Assembly: GCA_018902385.1 (NCBI GenBank)
Contig: JABSSW010000039.1
Span: 186,001-250,000, forward strand
Length of the DNA stretch: 64,000 nucleotides
Reading direction: 5' to 3'
From: Physcia stellaris
Taxonomy: Eukaryota > Ascomycota > Lecanoromycetes > Caliciales > Physciaceae
Shown here piece by piece: positions 11,601 through 22,979 of this stretch. The notes below the pieces were generated by a model. The model worked only from the letters and a program-made list of their open reading frames with translations, had not been told where the DNA came from and did not search any database. Position 1 is the first letter of the stretch. Each line of letters starts with the position of its first letter. The position numbers and the translations under genes were made by a program.

Positions 11601-12878
11601 GTGAAAATTTGTAACGTGAGTCATCAAGTGGTCCTCAATGGGAGCTTTAGCCGTTACGCAATGCTAGCAGCGTATCAAGCGTATAGATGTAGCTGCAAGA
11701 TTGCGGTCAAGCTCGTGATCTTCAGTTAACAAACGAACCTTGATGGGTATCCTCGCTCATTGTCTGAGCCTCATTCAATGATTGCCTCCCTCTCTGGTGG
11801 ATAGAATCGAGTATATCCATGAGCGCCATCATGGATTTTCGGTATCCATCATCCTGACGACTTGAAACCGACACATCTCCATATGATTTGAGTTTATGAA
11901 GTCCCGCTGCTCAAAGTCGCGGAAACCAAATGACGAGGATTCGTCCGGCACAACCTTGCAATGTAAGTACTGTACATTTTCCACAAGATATCAGTGTTGT
12001 ACTTTACTATTGAAAGCATTCAGGCCATACTTGCCAGTAGCTTCCTGGAATGTGTAGACTTTGAGGCCCTCTCGACGCAAAAGACCATTGAAGTCTTCCT
12101 GGAGAACCGGTAACGCCGAACTACCACTGGCAGGATCCAATTCCCTCAAGATTGACTTGTTGACATCGTATTGGGCAACCTTAGCTATATTGGCTACAAT
12201 GAGTCCCAATGAGGCATCGGAAGAGCCCCGATGAGGCGTGCCGAAAAATAATTGCCCTACACATCTGGTGCAGATTTCTACGCTGCCCGTCTTGTGCTGC
12301 CTTCCAGGACTCGACAAGGGCTTGTTTCACTAGAAGACCTCCAAGACTATGAGCAACGAAGATGAGAGGTCGGTCAGAGTGACTTCGTCGCTCACTCGAC
12401 ACCGCGTTTAGTAGCGTCAGTCCGTGTTGAGATATGTTGCTTCTATTTGTAGCGCGATTGAAAGCTTGGGTGATGTGAGAATCATATCCGTATGTAAAGC
12501 TGTTAATCCTCAAGGAATCAGCTTTTCTACTCATACGACTGCGGTGGCCTGGCTGTGCGGACTACCTACATCCGAGCATCTACAACATCATCTGGAAGCA
12601 AGTCTAGGGGCCAGTAGATTCTCTTTTTCTCAATTACAGTCCGCCAAGGCTGTGACTTTTTCTTGAATAGACGGAACTTTTTGGTCGCTTTCGCGTCTTG
12701 GTCGTGAACTTTGGTCTCGAACTCCTTGTTGAATCGCCATGTCTTATATGGGTGACCTTGCAAGCCATGGACGAAAACTATGTCGGCAACGACATGACTA
12801 CACTGGCGTTATTATCATTTTCGAGCTCTTACAATCATCAATTATCTAGACACAGGGGGTTTGCGATACTTCTTTCAT
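8661..12878 (-). CDS. NLR-like STAND receptor 1: alpha/beta-hydrolase - NACHT - ankyrin-like, ~1198 aa
   Basis: My model has eight exons: 12878-12870, 12802-12570, 12499-12003, 11954-11739, 11475-9333, 9282-9262 (21 nt), 9180-8759 and 8713-8661. All introns are GT-AG; the largest (11738-11476) is 263 bp. Domain 1 is a SesB/DUF676-type hydrolase with DIVFVHGLQGH, the nucleophile elbow FVAHSLGG and FFGTPHRG. Domain 2 is NACHT with Walker A GKPGSGKST (around residue 375) and Walker B LCVFVDGLDEY (around 481). The C-terminus has degenerate ankyrin-like repeats (LLDRGEDLNEICGPGGT, IIGRGALVDIFGPWGTPLQ). Such proteins are fungal NOD-like receptors for non-self recognition and regulated cell death. 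Two frame breaks occur in short runs (A5 at 12244-12248, A3 at 11865-11867). Adding two and one bases makes every phase agree, so the gene may be whole. The start is the weakest point: a 9-nt first exon is inferred. Confidence 0.8.
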
Positions 12879-14273
12879 GCGATTACGATCCCAGATAACC
12901 TGAAAGAACATCGTCTGGAGGCAGAAGCACCTACTCTGCATTGGTAGGCTCGAAAAGTAATGTCAGGCCTTGTTCGGAAACCCATACGGGGTTCCGGTTG
13001 GCAGGAGGTGTACCAGCGTTGGAGCTGACTCCCGCCGCACCCAATCCTTCCTGCATCCTGAAGATGTTATTGCACTGGCATTAATTTGAGAAGCAAAGCA
13101 ATGGAGATAAGAACCTTCATATCCTCCTTGAATAAAATTGGTCTCATGAGCAAGGAGAGTCTGGAGGGTCCTCAGCCTCATCACCACACCACACCACCCT
13201 GCTGTTGCATTGCATGCATGGGCGCTTCGGAGATCGCCAGCCATTCAAAGTCAACGCCAGCCCATCCTCATGCTGTCGTAGTAGTGGTCTAGCGCGTGCA
13301 CACTTAAACGGCCCCCTCCTACCGTGTAGGAATGAGCATAGGGAGGTAGCGCTAATCAATGCTGTGGACTTCGTGTCATGGTACACCAGAACTTTCACCG
13401 TTACCCACGGAGAACGATTTATGCAAGCGAACGAACTCCTCGAATGATCCCGTGACAGTCACCATCCCGATCTCAAACTGGCCTTGCTCAGACCAGGTAA
13501 ATCTCGCTTAGCTCCGCTGATTTATCAGATCACGTAGACTTTCAGTGTGCCAAATCCAGGACAGGATATCTAAGGTACTCGTACATGGTGAATGCATATA
13601 TACTCGGTATGGACGGTAAAATAGTCTGCAGATTTTGTGTTCATAGATTGGTGTATCCAAATAGCAGCAGCCAGATATAAGGCGTATCCAATTCCCAAAT
13701 CTGGCTTGCTTATTCCCCCAAAAATCATCAATCATATGGAAAGAATCCAAGAGTTCAAGTGATGCATTTCTGTCTGATTTTACCATCTCAACTCATCATC
13801 GCTCGTCATCACTCGGTGCAGCTCTCACCATTGTCAATGCATCCGGATACTCGCTTGTTTGACAGCGATACCCCGACGTCCATGAGTTGTTGGAGGGTTG
13901 TTGTGACCCTTGCGCTTTTAGGTGGGAACATCTGCAACTTGACCTTCTCAAGAAATTTCTAGGTCAAGATCTGGCCAGAAGGCTGTTTGACCTCCCGCCG
14001 AGTTCCTTGGGCCCGGGCTTTGATCAAGCCGTTCTGTGTCGGAATCGGCGAAGGGAGGAGTTGCTTAGAGAGTGGCCCGGACTCGCAATCCCCACTTCAC
14101 AGGTCTGAGCGATTCGTAGTCAGGTACAAGTACCTGAAGTGGCTTATTCGCCCTTGGGTACCTTCAGCCTTTAAGATCTCTGTGGGCCGGAGTTAAAGGT
14201 ACCTTTCTCGCTCCTGCGAATCCTGATTTTCGTTGTAGCTCATCGAGCGGCGAACGCCAGCCCGACTTATTAC
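12879..14273. other. intergenic, no gene recognised
   Basis: This is the upstream region of receptor 1 and downstream region of the 891-aa gene. Short ORFs on both strands lack domain or codon character. 14120-14210 contains several GTACC/GGTAC palindromic boxes, including GGTACAAGTACC. Confidence 0.4.
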
Positions 14274-17008
14274 TCACTTCTTCCTTCCCTTCCTTTCGGT
14301 ATTACCAAGAATCTGGTCAAAGCTCTTCAATGGATCATGCTGGCTCTGCGGTCGCGCTTGGGCGGGCACGACTCCCGCAGGTAGGGGTAAAGCCTCTAAG
14401 CCGGAATGTATTGAACCTCGGTTGCTCCTCGCTCCCGGGCTACTCGACCTCGATGGCGGCCCACTCCCGGGTAACAAGGGCGGCGGTGGCTCCAAAGCCC
14501 CAAGCTCCCCGAGGTCACCATATTCGTAAGGGACATTAGCCTGTTGAATGGGGCTGGCAGCGGAAGCACCATTCGGAGCATCGCCAGCCCATATCTGAGC
14601 TACCTCCCAGCAGTGAGAGCGCCGGTATATGCCCTCAACGCCATGCTCAACAATATCTGCAGGGAGGCTTATTACTCCTCCGCCGCCGGCGATGCTATAC
14701 CAGCTCTTGCCATGGTTATGCCCTTCTTGAATCCATGGCGCCGCACCTTTAGGCACTTCGCACAGGAAGTATTCCACGCCTTGTGTCCAGCGGACGCCCG
14801 GTGCGTCTATAATGACGAGAGGTAGGGATTGTAGGACCGCATACATAAAAATCCACTGCCCGTGGCGAAGATCGCACATTTTATCGATAGATTTTCGATG
14901 TGCGGAACGGCGCTCGAAATTCATGAAGGCTTGGAGAAAGGGTGTTGCTTTTATGGATCCGCGGTGGTAGGATTGCATGAGGGCTTTATTGATGTCACCG
15001 TCATCCAGACGTTTCATGCTACCCTTACGTCGCTCTTTAGCGTCTAGGTTGGCGAAGTCGCGCTCGATGGTTGCGAGAGATGGGAGGAGAGGCGTGTCGA
15101 ATGGCATGGGTGGCTGCACTGGGGGCACGCTGCGGTCGTACTCGCTCATGACTCTCCGAAGGGCGCGTGGTGTCGGTTCCTCGGGGTCGGAAGATTCGAG
15201 AGTGTCGTGCGAAGGAACCTCGACCGAGCGCGTGGTGAGGGCGTGCTGGTCGACTAAGACATCGTAGAGTTCGGTAAAGTCTTGATAAACTTCACGAAGT
15301 AAAATTCGATTGAGGCCACTTCCTCCAAAACTATTCTTCTTAGATCTTGCGCGTGGCGGCCAGGCTCCATAACGCTGCTTGTACAGGCTAATGACATGCC
15401 CTTTCATCGAGTCGAAAGATTTTCTCCACGCTTTGAAACGGACGAGTTTGCTTTCTGTGCTCGTTGTCGAATTGGCGATGCCTGCAAAGAGGGACGGAAA
15501 TTCAAAAGTCTCCAGTCTTGTCCGAACCGTGTTCATGCGAGCGGACAGATCCAGTGTCGCTCGCTCCATGCGCTTACTCGTAATGTCGGCAATCAAATGT
15601 AATTTCGGGCTTTTCAAAGCAAGGACTTCGTCGTATTTACCAACTAGGTGGACAAACCCTTCATTGTATAGCTCCCAAGATCGCATTCGTTCACCAAGCA
15701 CAACTGCCTCGATGGTCTTTTCCCGACTAGCTCTTACATCAGCGAGTTGGAAGTCTTCGATGAAGCGCTTGAAGTTCGTTTCGGCTTCCTCGCCGAGTGT
15801 TGAGCCATCAAGATTGCTAAAATCGTACCGTTGCATGATGTCCGCCACCCGGAGAAAAATGGAAAATACAGACGGGAATCGAGCTGTAGCCACAAGAGGC
15901 TTCCCAGTCAGGAACGCAAAGACATTCCTTACAGCCACCAGAGTCTCGATGTCTTCCGAAGAAAGTTGTCTTGTCGGGTCTGCTAAGTCTGCATGAAGCG
16001 GTTGAGGAAGGCACAGGTGGATGTCCATCTTCGGCAACTCAAAGAAGGAATCGCTCATCTCGCGGGAACCTTGTGAGCTAGGCGCTCTCGAAGATCCGTT
16101 GCGGGGCTCCATCGGAGATTGAGCAATAGGGCTCAAAGCCATTTGCTGCATCCGCTCCTCAAAGGTTGCCTCCCTGTAAGGTTCCGAGACCCGCGTAGAT
16201 TTCCGCTGTATATTCCCGTGCGCTAGTGATGACAGCTTTCTTGATGAGGAGAAAGTGGCTGAATTGACTTTGAAAGAAGCTTCTGAACAGTGCTCGCGGT
16301 TGTGGAGATAGACGAATGTGTCGCCACTGTCATCCCATAACTCAGGAACCTGCGATCATTTCATCCATCAGTTTTCTTTCCGCCAATAGTGCTGCGTTGA
16401 GGGCTTACCTTGCGTAGATCTGCTAATGGTGAAATGTCATATTTGATGTTTTCCTGCTGCCCTGGCTCCACCAACCAAGCATGGGGGACGGCGCCTGCGC
16501 CATCATGCGATTCCGGCCGAGATTTTCCCGGCAGCCAACTACGTCTTTTTGAAAGCTTGGTCTCTTGCGTAGGTGTCAAGGGCCGGAAAAACTTTGTAGG
16601 CGACTGTGGTCTACTACCACCCCGGCTACCAGCTCTACTGGCCGGCCTGCTGTTTGATCTGCTCGTAGGCGATCCCGCACGCTGCGGCGATTGCCTCATT
16701 GAATCTGCGTGAGGCAGCAGTGTTCCGGGATCAATTGGCGTTGTCGGTCGGAATGTTGGAGTAAGCCGGCCGGGCGAGGCCGACGTCGACGCAGGAGTGT
16801 GTCCATTCCTGAGGTCTGGCGTAGACGCGGACACGCGTATATCGGTAGACAGCTGGGGCAGCTTCGCGGGGCTTTGATCTCGTGAAGCTTTGCTCGGATG
16901 AAGCGACGCTGACGTATTTGAGCTTGTTCCGCTTTTTCCTGAAGAAGTGCTGCCGAGTGAGAATATGGACGAGATGCGCTTGGAAGGTTTCTCCGTCGCG
17001 GAAGACAT
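14274..17008 (-). CDS. conserved fungal protein of unknown function, 891 aa
   Basis: Exon 1 is 17008-16409 (200 codons), intron 16408-16350 (GTAAGC ... CGCAG) and exon 2 16349-14274 (692 codons with stop). The N-terminal 200 residues are disordered, with Ser/Pro/Arg repeats (SRPASRAGSRGGSRPQSP) and likely phosphosites. A middle helical region (SSEDIETLVAVRNVFAFLTGKP, 60s-300s of exon 2) and a later globular block (FMNFERRSAHRKSIDKM; GQWIFMYAVLQSLPLVIIDAP; WYSIAGGGGVISLPADIVEHG; RSHCWEVAQIW) are well-formed. I have seen this layout in ascomycete proteomes as a DUF-class protein but cannot name the family with confidence. No catalytic motif or transmembrane segment is visible. The tail is again disordered and Pro/Ser-rich. 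The gene appears intact. Confidence 0.85.
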
Positions 17009-17434
17009 GATGGAGGAGCTTTGGAGCGATGCAATTCGCCAATTGAATGCGGATCAATTCCAGTCAAACACGGCACTGCGCTCTCGAACACTCAATGAAC
17101 AGGAGAGGCGGTAAGAAGGAGTTGATTGATTGGGGACACGCGGCGCCGAAGGATTTTGCTGGATTCACGAGATGATCCCTGGCCAGCATGTCATCGCAGA
17201 AAGGAAGATCAGAAGAAGGGAACAAGCCAATACGGCAAACCAAAGATTCAGCTAACAAGAATAATAGCATTGTACGAGTACAAAGAATGAAAAAAGCGAC
17301 ATAAAAGCAGGCTTCCGATGGATTGATGCAACTTCACATCAGCCCTCATTCACCTGCCAAGCCTTCCATGATCATTCTGGAAATGTTCCGGCTTCCATTT
17401 CGTCATTTGCACGTGTTTTCTTCGCATCACTACC
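17009..17434. other. intergenic, boundary with AT-rich island
   Basis: 5' flank of the 891-aa gene. Base composition is normal up to about 17430 and then drops abruptly at the first copy of the AT-rich repeat. Confidence 0.5.
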
Positions 17435-18442
17435 TTAGCGAAATTATATGTATCCTGGCTACGGTAATAGTTCGGTGCCATTATCGTAAATATCAATGAA
17501 CGTAAATCCTAAACACTCATGTCTCAAAACGATTTCTTTAGTATTACGTATCGTTCTAATTGACGTTGCAACATGTTGTTACGTTGCAAATTATTGTCGT
17601 AAATAGTTTAAAGCGTAACAAAATATTGTAACGTGTGTTTTTGTTGTCGTATTTTTGTTGAAACGTTTGTTTTTTATTTATCGTTGCTCGAAATTTATCG
17701 TTATTCGAAATTTATCGTTAATTTATCGACAATCAAAATTTATCTTTGAACGTATAATACACTAATACGTTTTTTCGATTTCAAAGTCTCGCATCAATCA
17801 ATCAATCAATCAATCAATCATGCAATTAATGTTACATTCAATCAATCACAAACACACGAGTATTTGCTCGTGACGTTTTCGCGTAAATTTTGATCGAATC
17901 GCACGAATTCGAAGTCAAAAATATCATGATGTTGAGAATCGTAACATTGCGAAAATCTCGTTGACAAAATTTGACAAAATTTGACAATTTCTATATGATA
18001 AATTTGAAGTGTTTTGATAAAATCGTGTTTATTCGATAAATTTCGTTTTTAACAATAACATTACGATCACGTTGTTATCATTGAATTGTTACGTTAAAAT
18101 TGTAAAAACGTCGATATGTTGTTACAATAAAACGTGAAAAACGTAAATAAATTGATACATTAATCTACTAAAACGTAATAATTGAATTACGTAAAAAAAA
18201 ATAATAACGTGAAATTTGATATTCGTAACATTTATCACACGTTAATAAAAAAAATCACGTGAATGTGCAATTACGATGAATGTATCGTGTATTGAATATA
18301 ATGATTACATTTCATTTACGTCGCATCAATATTACGATATTTTGATAATTATATTGTAATATTATTCAACTCGTTTGTAGACGATTTCAATATTCAACTA
18401 TCGTAACATTACTGTCGTCAGAATTCAAATAATTTTGTTAAG
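17435..18442. repeat. AT-rich tandem repeat, copy 1 (RIP-like)
   Basis: About 1,008 bp, aligned to copy 2 at a constant offset of 1,018 bp. It is very AT-rich, with recurring ACGTT/AACGT words and no open frame. Copies differ mostly by C/T and G/A transitions, the mark of repeat-induced point mutation. Near its 5' end this copy keeps bases that are mutated in copy 2 (cctggctacgg here, tctgactacga there); at its 3' end the reverse holds. It contains a (ATCA)n run near 17793-17820. No family could be assigned. Confidence 0.85.
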
Positions 18443-18452
18443 ATAAAATATT

Positions 18453-19460
18453 TTAGCGAAATTATATGTATTCTGACTACGATAATAGTTCGATGTCATT
18501 ATCGTAAATATCAATGAACGTAAATTCTAAACATTCATGTTTTAAAACGATTTTTTTAATATTACGTATCGTTTTAATTGACGTTGCAACATGTTGTTAC
18601 GTTGCAAATTATTGTCGTAAATAATTTAAAACGTGACAAAATATTGTAACGTGTGTCTTTGTTGTCGTATTTTTATTGAAACGTTTGTTTTTTATTTATC
18701 GTTGCTCGAAATTTATCGTTATTCGAAATTTATCGTTAATTTATCGACAATCAAAATTTATTTTTGAGCGTATAATACACTAATACGTTTTTTCGATTTC
18801 AAAGTTTCGCATCAATCAATCAATCAATCAATCAATCATGCAACTAGTGTTACATTCAATCAATTATAAACACACGAGTATTCGTTCGTGACGTTTTCGC
18901 GTAAATTTTGATCGAATCGCACGAATTCGAAATCAAAAATATCATGATGTTGAGAATCGTAACATTGCGAAAATTTCGTTGACAAAACTTGACAAGACTT
19001 GACAATTTCTATATGATAAATTTGAAGTGTTTTGATAAAATCGTGTCTATTCGATAAATTTCGTTTTTAACAATAACATTACAATCACGTTGTTATCATT
19101 GAATTGTTACGTTAAAATTGTAAAAACGTCGATATGTTGTTACAATAAAACGTGAAAAACGTAAATAAATTGATACATTAATCTACTAAAACGTAATAGT
19201 TGAATTACGTAAAGAAAAATAATAACGTGAAATTTGATATTCGTAACATTTATCACACGTTAATAAAAAAAATCACGTGAATGTGCAATTACGATGAATG
19301 TATCGTGTATTGAATATAATGATTACATTTCATTTACGTCGCATCAATATTACGATATCTTGATAATTATACTGTAATATTATTCAACTCGTCTGTAGAC
19401 GGTCTCAATATTCAACTATCGTAACATTACTGTCGCCAGGATCCAGGTAATTTTGTTAAG
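18453..19460. repeat. AT-rich tandem repeat, copy 2 (RIP-like)
   Basis: Direct tandem copy of 17435-18442, separated by about 10 bp. Its 3' end keeps gccaggatccagg where copy 1 has gtcagaattcaaa. The (ATCA)n run recurs near 18811-18838. The island ends sharply at about 19460, only 66 bp before the aminotransferase start codon. Confidence 0.85.
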
Positions 19461-19526
19461 GTACGAGTACCTCGGTACTAGTAGAGGTACCTCTGCACTT
19501 ATGGCATCTGGACGATACTCAGAATC
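19461..19526 (+). promoter_or_regulatory. GTAC-box cluster between AT island and aminotransferase
   Basis: Within 66 bp there are repeated palindromic GTAC words (ggtacgagtacc, cggtactag, aggtacct). It is all the normal-composition DNA left between the repeat and the start codon, so either the core promoter lies here or transcription starts inside the repeat. Confidence 0.3.
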
Positions 19527-21319
19527 ATGAATGGCAGTACAAGAGGATTGATCAATCTACTACGGGGATGGCCAAACCCTGCTCTGTTACCTGCTGCTCA
19601 GATCAAAGCTGCTGCAGCCAGCGCTTTGTCGGATCCAGAGGTCTCCACACCTGGACTTCTCTACGGGCCAGATGCTGGCTATGAACCGTTACGACAACAA
19701 CTCGCTACATGGCTCACTTCCTTCTACCGACCCTCTCAGCCTATTGAACCTGAGAGGATATGCATCAGTGGTGGTGCTAGCCAGAACTTGGCTTGTATCC
19801 TCCAGGTGTTCTCGGATCCGGTCTACACGAGACACGTGTGGATGGTCTCACCAACATACTTCAATGCCTGCCGTATCTTCGAGGACAGCGGTTTCGGTGG
19901 CCGTCTGCGCTCCGTACCTGAAGATGACGAGGGTATCGATATTGTGTACCTAGAGCAGGAATTACAGAAAGCCGAAAAGAGAGCAAGACTGGATAGCAAT
20001 GATAAGCCGGTAGAGAGTACTAGTGGGTCAGAGAAACCCCGAACTTCAGGTTGATGAATGCATAGGAATTCAAGTCGCCTCGAACCTTTAGGAAGATTTA
20101 CCGGCATTTGGTCTACGCAGTTCCAACTTTCTCTAACCCTTCCTCGATGACCATGAGCCTACAACGACGCCAGCAGCTAGTTTCGATTGCACGACGATAC
20201 GATGCCTTGATAATCACAGATGATGTGTATGATCAGCTGCAATGGCCCACAGACAGCGCCAGTAAGCGACCTATGTCCACCGAAGCAGCCTTGCCACGCA
20301 TAGTTGACATTGATCGAACACTCGATGGTGGATGCGAGAGACCAGATTCCGACGGATTCGGCAACTCCGTCAGTAACGGAAGCTTTAGCAAGATCGTTGG
20401 CCCAGGTGTTCGAACAGGGTGGGCGGAGGGTACGAAGAAGCTCGCGTATGGATTGTCCCAATGGTGAGTGCTGGAGCCACAGCATCCGCTTTGGGGAAAG
20501 ATTCTTTCTGCGTATTCTACAAACACGGCATTACGACTAGAAGAAGTTCGTTGAGTTGAAGAGTGTTGAGTCTTAACTTTAAAGATCTTGAATTCCGCTC
20601 AGTGTATGTCATTGCTGTGCTGACGCGACCATTAGCGGCTCCTCGAGGTCTGGTGGGGCCCCTTCCCAGTTGACAGCAACATTCATGTCAAATTTACTCG
20701 AATCGGGCGAATTGCAGCATCACATTGTCCGGACTTTACAACCAGCGTATGCTCGCCGCTACTACAGCCTGATGTCTGCCATCAATAGATATTTGGTCCC
20801 GCTAGGAGTTGAGCTACCACAGGAAGACCGTGACCACATGGGGTGCGTATCCCCGGCTCTCGAATTTCCTTTACCGAATACTCCTTTCTCGAGGCATCGG
20901 TTATAGTCATAAGACCTGTCTTGGGATCAGCTTGCCCTTTAGACTCATGCAATGGCTCAGCTGTTCCCGACAGTGGAGATTCATAACGGAAAGGCTAATT
21001 GGAGGTCATTGACAGGGGCTATTTTGTATGGTTTGCTCTACCGCCTCCACTGGATGCAACCAGAGTTGCTGTGCGCGCGAAAGAAGCGTACAATCTCATT
21101 GTGGCTCCTGGGGTCATGTTTGGTGTCAATGGCGACGCTGAAGTAGTTCATTTGAAGCGGAGAATCCGAGTATGCTTTGCGTGGGAGCAAGAAGCGGCGC
21201 TGGAGGAAGGGATTGCAAGACTCGGCGAAGTAGTTCGTGACATGCAAAAGGAGCTGGACAAACAAGGGCCGGAGGATCTGTCTACTCCAGTCAATTGGTC
21301 CGAGAGCAATTTCCGCTAG
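19527..21319 (+). CDS. PLP-dependent aminotransferase class I/II, ~468 aa
   Basis: Exons 19527-20049, 20092-20463, 20636-20842 and 21016-21319; introns of 42, 172 and 173 bp. Fold-type I aminotransferase signatures are present in order: INLLRGWPNPALLP, LLYGPDAGYEPLRQQLATWL, ICISGGASQNLACI, AVPTFSNPSSMTMS, LIITDDVYDQLQWP and the PLP-lysine motif NGSFSKIVGPGVRTGW (Lys about 275), then RSGGAPSQLTA and GGYFVWFALP. This subgroup resembles aromatic/2-aminoadipate-type and valine-pyruvate-like transaminases; the substrate is not predictable. The exon 1 to exon 2 join is out of phase by one base; one more C in the run at 20037-20040 repairs all later phases, so I suspect an assembly indel. The gene directly abuts the RIP-mutated repeat. 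Confidence 0.85.
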
Positions 21320-22979
21320 GTGGTTGTCTCTGGGCACTTCTGTTCGATACTAACTAGGCATCTTTCACATGTCAGTAACAGTAATCTGATTTGCCTCGAG
21401 CCCTTCTGGCCCGACAGGGTAGTTCTGACAAACATGTATCCTTCCCTTGAGCCATCGGTGAGTCTTCACCAGATCTGGACGCTCGAAGAGATTCACCTAG
21501 TGCTCGCGGCTAACGTTGAGAAGTGCAGATGCCACGGTCAGAAGACAGCAAGTTCGTGGAAGTGAGCAGAGTGAGATCAAATGCGGGGAGGGAGAGATCT
21601 GCATAATCTGGGGTGCAGATGAAGTGCTGCAATAAACATCGAATACCCTGGCACCGAACGGAGTTTGACTATGTGAGATTCATTGCTATTGGTGGAGAGC
21701 GCATTGCGACATTAGAGACGACTTGGTACTTCGTCATGAAGTCGCTCCTGGCTCCCTTCACCGCTGCAAGCTCGATGCGCCAGTGACAGTGATCTCTACC
21801 TACGAAATACTTCAGAATGCCCAGATGGGATGAAACATGTGATTGTCATGATGCTGTTCGGGCCTACGTGCTTCCGAGATCAAGTAAGTCTTTCCAAGGG
21901 GCCAATCAACTTCTCAAAGATCTCGAGAAACATCAGACGTGACACAGGCGACCCAGATTTTCGCATTGCACTCTCGTTGCTTTGTATCCCTGCACCGCCA
22001 TAGACTGCTTCTGTCTCAACCTACCGAGGTTGTTGGGTTAATTGCATTTAGCATCTCATCGTCACACGGATCCAAGCAGTATCTTCATCGCCGGTGCTCG
22101 GGGTCTTAGATCGCGTCGCTTCCAAGGAGCTGTGGTCCTTGGTGAGATCCGCTCGAAAGACTTACGTGGTTCTATCACCCTTGGGACTGCTACTATGCGT
22201 TTCATGGTACTTCCACGGTGACGCTGTGGTACCGCGCATGTCAATGGGTTGAACTGGGAAAGCTTTATTGCCGCCGGGCTCGATAGCCTCTCACTAAGTC
22301 CCAAGTCTTTCTCTTGACAAGATGCCCGTGAACGTCTCAAGCGTTCCTCAGCATGGCTCCCCTGACCACCAGACCTGTGGATGTGACCTCAAAGAGCACC
22401 TGGACTATGCTAGTAGTGAAGATGAGGATCCAGATGCTGGCACCAATCGTCTTCTTAGTGGCCACCATGGTGACGACTTTGACAGAGATGGGGCTATATA
22501 TGCAAGCAAAGAAGCGCAGGGGACGAGGTCGACGCCACGAAAAAGAGCAACCTCTCCAAGCATCAGGTCTGGGCTCACAGACACTCTACAGCCTCCTGTA
22601 AGTCTCTAAATCTACATCATAGTCTCCGCATATAGCAAAAGATTGTCAATTACCAATCTGTCTCCATCTATGTGTATTTCTTCTTTCGTTGATTCCTTCT
22701 CCACTGGGCTATGGTTTGACCGTTGCACGAGAGCTGGAAATCTCGAAACGTTCTTCTCTTCGCCGCTCTGCCTTCTTGCCTTCTGTTACGAATCTATCAA
22801 GCCCATTCAGTTGCTGGACGGCGTTGGGCACCGATAAATTTGTTACAATACATATTCAATTCCTTCTCAGAGCACAAACACACCATAGAAGGAAAGTCGC
22901 AATGTGGGAACACTAACAATTTCATCATCAAGAAACCCCTGCTTTTACCCGTGGTCTCGGCAGACGTTACATTTTCATC
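21320..22979. other. intergenic; one doubtful small ORF
   Basis: Nothing is recognised with certainty. An 82-aa ORF at 22353-22601 (+) has one hydrophobic segment (MLAPIVFLVATMVTTL) followed by a basic stretch (KKRRGRGRRHEK), as in a tiny membrane protein, but its start context and conservation are unknown. 22680-22979 is presumably the promoter of the glucanase gene. Confidence 0.35.

Noticed and set aside
11860-12250. Programmed frameshifting in receptor 1
   Set aside because: Same type of homopolymer break occurs in five unrelated genes, so a sequence-level artefact explains it better.
14330-15996. Several plus-strand ORFs of 60-205 codons
   Set aside because: Antisense shadows of the 891-aa gene.
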